Source: an uncultured Roseicyclus sp.
Lineage (GTDB): Bacteria; Pseudomonadota; Alphaproteobacteria; Rhodobacterales; Rhodobacteraceae
Reading direction: 5' to 3'
Length of the DNA stretch: 64,000 nt
NCBI GenBank assembly: GCA_947494975.1
Contig: CANLXA010000005.1
Coordinates: 1-64,000, forward strand
Part shown: in pieces, positions 59,756 through 64,000 of the stretch
Numbering within the stretch: the stretch's first letter is position 1
Layout: each line of letters starts with the position of its first letter
Position numbers and translations under genes: made by a program
The notes under the pieces: generated by a model
The model's input: the letters and a program-made list of their open reading frames with translations, nothing else
What the model was told of the DNA's origin: nothing
The model's database searches: none

Positions 59756-61069
59756 TCAACGTTTGCGCTTCGCGCGCAGCCCTTCGAACCAGTCCAGACG
59801 CTTCTTCAGATCCCGCTCGAACCCGCGCTCCTTCGGCGCGTAGAAATGCGCGCGCGACATGGTGTCGGGGAAGTAATTGGCGCCGGAAAATCCATCCTCA
59901 GCGTCATGGTCATATTCATACCCCTTGCCGTATCCCTGATCCTTCATCATCGCGGTCGGCGCGTTCAGGATGTGCTTCGGCGGCGGCGCGGATCCGGTCG
60001 ACTTGGCCGAAGACCGCGCGCCCTTATACGCCACATAGGCCGAGTTCGATTTCGGCGCGAGGGACAGGTAGATCACGGCCTGAGCGAGCGCCAGTTCCCC
60101 CTCCGGCGAGCCGAGGCGTTCATAGGTTTCCCACGCATCGAGGCAAACCCGCTGCGCCTTGGGATCGGCAAGGCCGATGTCTTCCACCGACATGCGCGTG
60201 ATCCGGCGGGCCAGAAAGCGGGGATCTTCGCCGCCCTCCAGCATCCGGGCGAACCAATAGAGCGCCGCATCCGGATCCGATCCGCGCACCGATTTGTGCA
60301 GCGCCGAGATCAGGTTGTAATGGGCATCGCCCGACTTGTCGTATTGCGCCGCGCGCCGTTGCAGCCGGGTGGACAGCTGATCGACGTTGATCTGCCCCGT
60401 CACCTTCCACGCCGCGACCTGCTCCGCCAGGTTTAGCAGCGCCCGCCCGTCGCCATCGGCCATGGTCAGAAGCGCCTCCCGCGCCTCCGGCGTCAACGGC
60501 ATGGGGTGGTGCAGTTCCAGCTCCGCGTGCGCCAGGATCTTCTCCAACGCCGCCTCGTCCAGACGGTTGAGCACCAGGACCTGCGACCGGCTCATCAACG
60601 CGGCGTTCAACTCGAAGGACGGGTTCTCCGTTGTGGCGCCGACCAGAAGGATCGTGCCGTCCTCCATATGGGGCAGGAACCCGTCCTGCTGCGCCTTGTT
60701 GAACCGATGGATCTCGTCCACGAACAGCAACGTGCCCTTGCCATTCGCATGCCGCATCCGTGCGGCTTCGAAGACCTTGCGCAGCTCCGGGACGCCGGTG
60801 AAAATCGCGCTGATCTGCACGAAATGCAGATCCGTCTCCGCCGCGAGGAGCCGCGCGATGGTGGTCTTGCCGACCCCCGGCGGCCCCCAGAAAATCAGCG
60901 ACGACAGGGCGCCGCTATCAAGCATGACGCGCAGCGCGCCTTCGGGTCCCAACAGATGGTCCTGCCCGATGACATCATCAAGCACAGCCGGGCGCAGCCG
61001 ATCCGCCAAGGGACGGGGTCCCTTGGGGGTATCGCTTGCGGCGGCTCCGGTGTCGAACAGATCGGCCAT
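59756..61069 (-). CDS. rarA: Replication-associated recombination ATPase RarA/MgsA (437 aa)
   Basis: AAA+ motifs: Walker A G-P-P-G-V-G-K-T-T, Walker B L-F-V-D-E-I-H-R-F-N-K, sensor GATTENPSFELNAAL. The N-terminal R-P-L-A-D-R-L-R-P and C-terminal LYWFARMLEGGEDPRFLARR complete the RarA/MgsA pattern. It acts at stalled replication forks. Confidence 0.93.
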   Translation of the reverse strand: MADLFDTGAAASDTPKGPRPLADRLRPAVLDDVIGQDHLLGPEGALRVMLDSGALSSLIFWGPPGVGKTTIARLLAAETDLHFVQISAIFTGVPELRKVFEAARMRHANGKGTLLFVDEIHRFNKAQQDGFLPHMEDGTILLVGATTENPSFELNAALMSRSQVLVLNRLDEAALEKILAHAELELHHPMPLTPEAREALLTMADGDGRALLNLAEQVAAWKVTGQINVDQLSTRLQRRAAQYDKSGDAHYNLISALHKSVRGSDPDAALYWFARMLEGGEDPRFLARRITRMSVEDIGLADPKAQRVCLDAWETYERLGSPEGELALAQAVIYLSLAPKSNSAYVAYKGARSSAKSTGSAPPPKHILNAPTAMMKDQGYGKGYEYDHDAEDGFSGANYFPDTMSRAHFYAPKERGFERDLKKRLDWFEGLRAKRKR

Positions 61070-61085
61070 GGTGCCGATCTACCAC

Positions 61086-61673
61086 TCAATGCATCTTGGA
61101 TGCCATCGAAACGAAGTAGCACCGATGCGCCACACCGCCGATTTTCATGATCGGCCCGCCGGGTTCCATGTCGATGCCAAGGCGACGGCCAAGGCGCGGG
61201 ATGCCGATGGGCAGAAGGCCCAGAAGCGTCGTTGCTCCAAGCTCCCGGGCCGAGCGCACCATGTGACCCATCAGGGACATCTGCACCTCGCGGCGGATAT
61301 CGGTTTCCACACCCTCGGCCACGAACAGGCGATTGGCGTCCCAGATATGCTCGGCAATCGGCGCGGGCTCATCCAGAAGGTTGGCCGGGATCGCATCCAG
61401 CAAGCCACGCTGCGCATCGCGCACCATGTAGCTGTAGATCCCGCAAGAGGCCGTCGTCGGCGTCAGGCGCACACCGGCCAGCACCCGGGTGCCGTCATGC
61501 ACACAGACCCAGCGGCTCTGGGCGGTGTCGTACTGGTCGAACTCCATGTCGCCCTCCGACGGGATCTCCCAGCCCATCTCCTCGATGAACGTGCGGTGCC
61601 GGGCCTTGAGCATGTTGGTGAACAAGGGTCCGTGGGTGTAGAAGTTTTCAAACGATAGCGTTGTGCTTTGCAT
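61086..61673 (-). CDS. Acyl-homoserine-lactone synthase, LuxI-type (195 aa)
   Basis: Catalytic LuxI residues are recognisable: R-H-R-T-F-I-E-E-M-G-W-E (Arg, Phe, Trp), E-F-D-Q-Y-D-T (two Asp), LAGVRLTPT (Arg), and I-W-D-A-N-R-L-F-V where Asp replaces the usual Glu and Arg is kept. It makes AHL signals from SAM and acyl-ACP. ATG 61673 has AGGAGG six bases upstream; longer starts lack this. It lies directly after a LuxR-type gene. Confidence 0.85.
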   Translation of the reverse strand: MQSTTLSFENFYTHGPLFTNMLKARHRTFIEEMGWEIPSEGDMEFDQYDTAQSRWVCVHDGTRVLAGVRLTPTTASCGIYSYMVRDAQRGLLDAIPANLLDEPAPIAEHIWDANRLFVAEGVETDIRREVQMSLMGHMVRSARELGATTLLGLLPIGIPRLGRRLGIDMEPGGPIMKIGGVAHRCYFVSMASKMH

Positions 61674-61754
61674 AAGCGCCTCCTGTAGCGTGAATCGAAA
61701 AAGTCGATCACACCGCAAAAAGAGACTCATCATGTGCGACTGACGTCGCGGCGC

Positions 61755-62366
61755 TCAGATCAATCCGTATTCCTTTGCCCGTTGCACAGCCTCAGCCGTG
61801 GTCCGGGCCATCAATTTCTGACGAGCAGATGTCAGCCGTGCCTTGAAGGCACTTTCGGATATGCCGAGCTTGGCGGCAGCAGCAGCATGGCGGTCCCCCT
61901 CCGCGATGCGTTTCAGTGCATCGGCCTGCGCCTTGGACAGGCGGGCCGGTGGTTCGGACAGATCGTGCATCCGGTGCACGATCCTGTAGATCAGCTCCAT
62001 CTCGTCATCGGTGAATTCCCGATCCGCGCGGCTGGCGCCCGCGATGGTGCGCGAGGACATCGGCCCGATCGAGGCGATCATCCCGTAGCGCAGGCCGTAC
62101 TGGGCCGATTCATCGAGGATCCCGAACGGATCCGGCAGGCCGATCTGGCTCCACCGCCGCGTCCCCGTATGGCTCAGCCCCCAGGCCAGCGTCGGGTCGC
62201 GCAATCCGTAGAGCTTGGACGTGTAAACCTCCTGCCAGGTATCGGGATACGTATTCACCATGATGAGCGGCGACACGTACCGAATGTGCAGCCCGACGGC
62301 GAACCCTGCAGGGGCCGCCAACGAAAGCTCGTGCAGCAACAAGTCGAGAACCGGCGCTTTCGTCAT
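61755..62366 (-). CDS. LuxR-type transcriptional regulator with AHL-binding domain (203 aa)
   Basis: The N-terminal ~135 residues contain autoinducer-domain phrases (W-Q-E-V-Y-x-S-K-L-Y-G-L-R-D-P-T, and WGLSHTGTRRWSQIG). The C-terminal ~65 residues are the LuxR helix-turn-helix (L-S-K-A-Q-A-D-A-L-K-R-I-A-E-G, KLGISESAFKARLTSARQKL). It should bind the AHL made by the adjacent synthase. ATG 62366 is chosen; upstream codons would overlap the lux-box-like site. Confidence 0.85.
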   Translation of the reverse strand: MTKAPVLDLLLHELSLAAPAGFAVGLHIRYVSPLIMVNTYPDTWQEVYTSKLYGLRDPTLAWGLSHTGTRRWSQIGLPDPFGILDESAQYGLRYGMIASIGPMSSRTIAGASRADREFTDDEMELIYRIVHRMHDLSEPPARLSKAQADALKRIAEGDRHAAAAAKLGISESAFKARLTSARQKLMARTTAEAVQRAKEYGLI

Positions 62367-62382
62367 ACGACCCACCAAATAG

Positions 62383-62402
62383 ACATGTCCATTTAGACAG
62401 GT
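62383..62402. promoter_or_regulatory. lux-box-like palindrome
   Basis: On the minus strand ACCTGTC-n6-GACATGT is a 20-bp imperfect palindrome close to the lux box (ACCTGT...ACAGGT), with one mismatch between arms. It lies 17 bp before the luxR-type start and 56 bp before a rightward small ORF. Nineteen bases to its right is AATGAT (62422-62427), the spacing of a lux-activated promoter. Confidence 0.65.
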
Positions 62403-62458
62403 TGCCAGAAGGGGGGTCAAGAATGATCCTGCGGCGACCGAAATCAATGGTGAGACCT

Positions 62459-62641
62459 ATGGACAAAAGGATCGAACCCGATCTTTTTGCGCGTCTCATG
62501 AAGATGCCTTCGCAGACGCGCAATGACCTGTTCGAGTACCTCGGACAAACGCCTGTACCGGCGGAAGACGCCGCGCGCCTTATACATAAGGCGGCCAACA
62601 AGGGCGACAAGCCGGGCGGCGATACGCGCGACCGGGGTTAG
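62459..62641 (+). CDS. Small ORF divergent from the LuxR-type gene (60 aa)
   Basis: ATG 62459 follows GGTGAG by five bases; ATG 62447 is also possible. The protein is charged and helical (EPDLFARLMKMPSQTRNDLF), ending in a basic, Gly/Asp-rich tail. No family is recognised. Its place right of the lux-box-like site suggests AHL control. It could be a non-coding stretch. Confidence 0.4.
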   Translation: MDKRIEPDLFARLMKMPSQTRNDLFEYLGQTPVPAEDAARLIHKAANKGDKPGGDTRDRG

Positions 62642-62691
62642 GGCCCAACCGTCTGATTAGGGCGGCTTTTCCCGTTTCATGACAATTCCAC

Positions 62692-62720
62692 GAAAAAGCC
62701 CCCCGACAACGTCGGAGGGC
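62692..62720 (-). terminator. Rho-independent terminator of the rpoA-rplQ operon
   Basis: On the minus strand GCCCTCCGAC-gtt-GTCGGGGGGC forms a 10-bp stem with one mismatch, followed by TTTTT. It lies 30 bp after the rplQ stop. Confidence 0.85.
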
Positions 62721-62749
62721 ATATATCGTCTCGGACCTGGCGCTGCGGC

Positions 62750-63169
62750 TCAGTCTTCGAGCGTCTCCTCGGCTTCGACGCGGGCGCGGTCTGCAGCACC
62801 CTTGGCATCCACGTCGCGATCGACGAATTCGATGATCGCCATGGGTGCCATATCACCATACCGGAAGCCCGCCTTCATGACGCGGACATATCCGCCTTGA
62901 CGTTCCGCATAACGGGGGCCCAGCACGTCGAACAGCTTCGCAACATACTGGTCCTGCTTGAGCTGCGACGCGGCCTGGCGGCGCGCATGCAGATCGCCAC
63001 GCTTGGCCAGCGTGATCAGTTTCTCGATGATCGGACGAAGCTCCTTCGCCTTGGGCAGGGTCGTCTTGATCTGTTCATGTTCGATAAGCGAGCCGGACAT
63101 GTTGGCAAACATCGCCTTGCGATGTTCATGGGTCCGGTTCAGGCGGCGGTATCCGCGGGCGTGACGCAT
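62750..63169 (-). CDS. rplQ: 50S ribosomal protein L17 (139 aa)
   Basis: Complete L17: [20 protein letters not shown], then [19 protein letters not shown] and a late [15 protein letters not shown]. It follows rpoA, as usual. The 165-bp gap to rpoA shows nothing else I can assign. Confidence 0.96.
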   Translation of the reverse strand: MRHARGYRRLNRTHEHRKAMFANMSGSLIEHEQIKTTLPKAKELRPIIEKLITLAKRGDLHARRQAASQLKQDQYVAKLFDVLGPRYAERQGGYVRVMKAGFRYGDMAPMAIIEFVDRDVDAKGAADRARVEAEETLED

Positions 63170-63334
63170 GTCATTTCTCCAATCAGGTGCCCTCTACGGG
63201 CGATTTTGCTTTGTCCGGAGCCCCATGCGTTTGTGGGGCCCTCTCCTTGGGGCCAGCTTGTGCTGACCCAGTACGTTCCCCGGAACGATCCGGGCATTTG
63301 CGCGGGCGAAGATTCCTCCCCGCCCGCAAATTCT

Positions 63335-64000
63335 TCAGAAGTTGTCTTCGTACTTCTTGGCCAGTTCCTCGATATTGTCGGGCGGCCAATCGACGATATC
63401 CATGCCAAGGTGGAGGCCCATACCCGACAGCACTTCCTTGATCTCGTTGAGCGACTTGCGGCCGAAGTTCGGCGTGCGCAGCATCTCGGCTTCGGTTTTC
63501 TGGATCAGATCCCCGATATAGACGATGTTGTCGTTCTTCAGGCAGTTCGCCGACCGGACAGACAGCTCCAGCTCATCGACCTTCTTCAGCAGAAGCGGGT
63601 TGAATTCCAGATCGTCTTCGTCGTCCTGACGGGTCGCGGATTCAGGTTCATCGAAGTTCACGAAGATGCTGAGCTGATCCTGGATGATCCGCGCGGCATA
63701 GGCCACGGCATCGTCCGGCGTCAGCGAGCCATCGGTCTCCAGCTTCAGCGTCAGCTTGTCGTAATCCAGCACCTGGCCCTCGCGGGTCGGCTGCACGTCG
63801 TAAGACACCTTCTTGACCGGCGAATAGATCGCGTCGATCGGCATCAGGCCGATGGGCGCGTCTTCCGGGCGGTTCTTGTCGGCGGCGACATAACCTTTGC
63901 CCGTATTGACCGTCAGCTCGATATAGAGGTCGGCGCCATCGTCGAGGTGGCAGATCACGTGATCCTTGTTCAGGATCTCGATACCCGCGGATTCGGAGAT
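63335..64000 (-). CDS. rpoA: RNA polymerase alpha subunit, C-terminal part (5' end outside window)
   Basis: The alpha-NTD part ([29 protein letters not shown]) and the alpha-CTD ([55 protein letters not shown]) are clear. The frame is open to the right edge, so about the first third is missing. The CTD contacts activators and UP elements. Confidence 0.96.
   Translation of the reverse strand: MSESAGIEILNKDHVICHLDDGADLYIELTVNTGKGYVAADKNRPEDAPIGLMPIDAIYSPVKKVSYDVQPTREGQVLDYDKLTLKLETDGSLTPDDAVAYAARIIQDQLSIFVNFDEPESATRQDDEDDLEFNPLLLKKVDELELSVRSANCLKNDNIVYIGDLIQKTEAEMLRTPNFGRKSLNEIKEVLSGMGLHLGMDIVDWPPDNIEELAKKYEDNF

Overview
The window reads as the chromosome of an alphaproteobacterium of the Rhodobacterales (Roseobacter/Rhodobacter type). 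The signs are a high G+C content, a bztABCD amino-acid transport operon, an ATP12-type F1 assembly chaperone, the rpmH-rnpA-yidD...yidC-MOSC-engB-argB order, and rpoA-rplQ at the right edge. This assignment is inferred from gene content and not from a marker-gene search.

Positions 1 to about 34,500 are a siphovirus-type prophage inserted at the 3' end of a tRNA-Arg(ACG) gene (34499-34575). From the tRNA inwards come a tyrosine integrase and an excisionase, then a rightward array of small early genes (29.3-33.4 kb). An immunity region follows at 28.3-29.3 kb, with a CI-like repressor diverging from a Cro-like gene. A leftward replication block (25.4-28.3 kb) holds a winged-helix initiator candidate with iteron-like repeats inside its own gene. 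After a hairpin terminator the leftward late operon runs HNH, terminases, portal, protease, HK97 capsid, connectors, tail terminator, tail tube, a G/GT pair with a lambda-type GGGAAAG slippery site, tape measure, tail-tip proteins, holin candidate, endolysin, spanins, a spike-base protein and two large receptor-binding/fibre proteins. The left prophage end was not found and should lie left of position 1.

Downstream of the fibre gene, on the opposite strand, sits an accessory cassette (about 1215-3770): a 305-aa protein of unknown function, an HNH nuclease, a 136-aa protein of unknown function and a minimal nucleotidyltransferase. The genes abut or overlap and have their own promoter-like sequence. 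The cassette is bracketed by two diverged copies of the last ~375 bp of the fibre gene, one of them a remnant. This looks like a module exchanged between related phages and is the best candidate here for an undescribed, possibly defensive, system. Left of it is the 3' end of a gene with near-identical 126-bp TPR-like repeats.

From 34.6 kb rightwards the DNA is core chromosome: a sensor kinase, a flavin disulfide reductase with a TVP38/TMEM64 membrane protein, the ribosome/membrane-insertion cluster interrupted by DUF1353, alpha/beta-hydrolase, DUF3833, ttcA and a degenerate GGDEF-EAL gene, then yidC, a MOSC protein, an acetyltransferase, engB, argB, a ferredoxin, a SixA-like phosphatase and a PAS kinase. 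The bzt operon, an atp12-HAD-rluC-crcB overlapping operon, rarA, a luxR/luxI-type quorum-sensing pair with a lux-box-like palindrome, rplQ and the 3' part of rpoA complete it.
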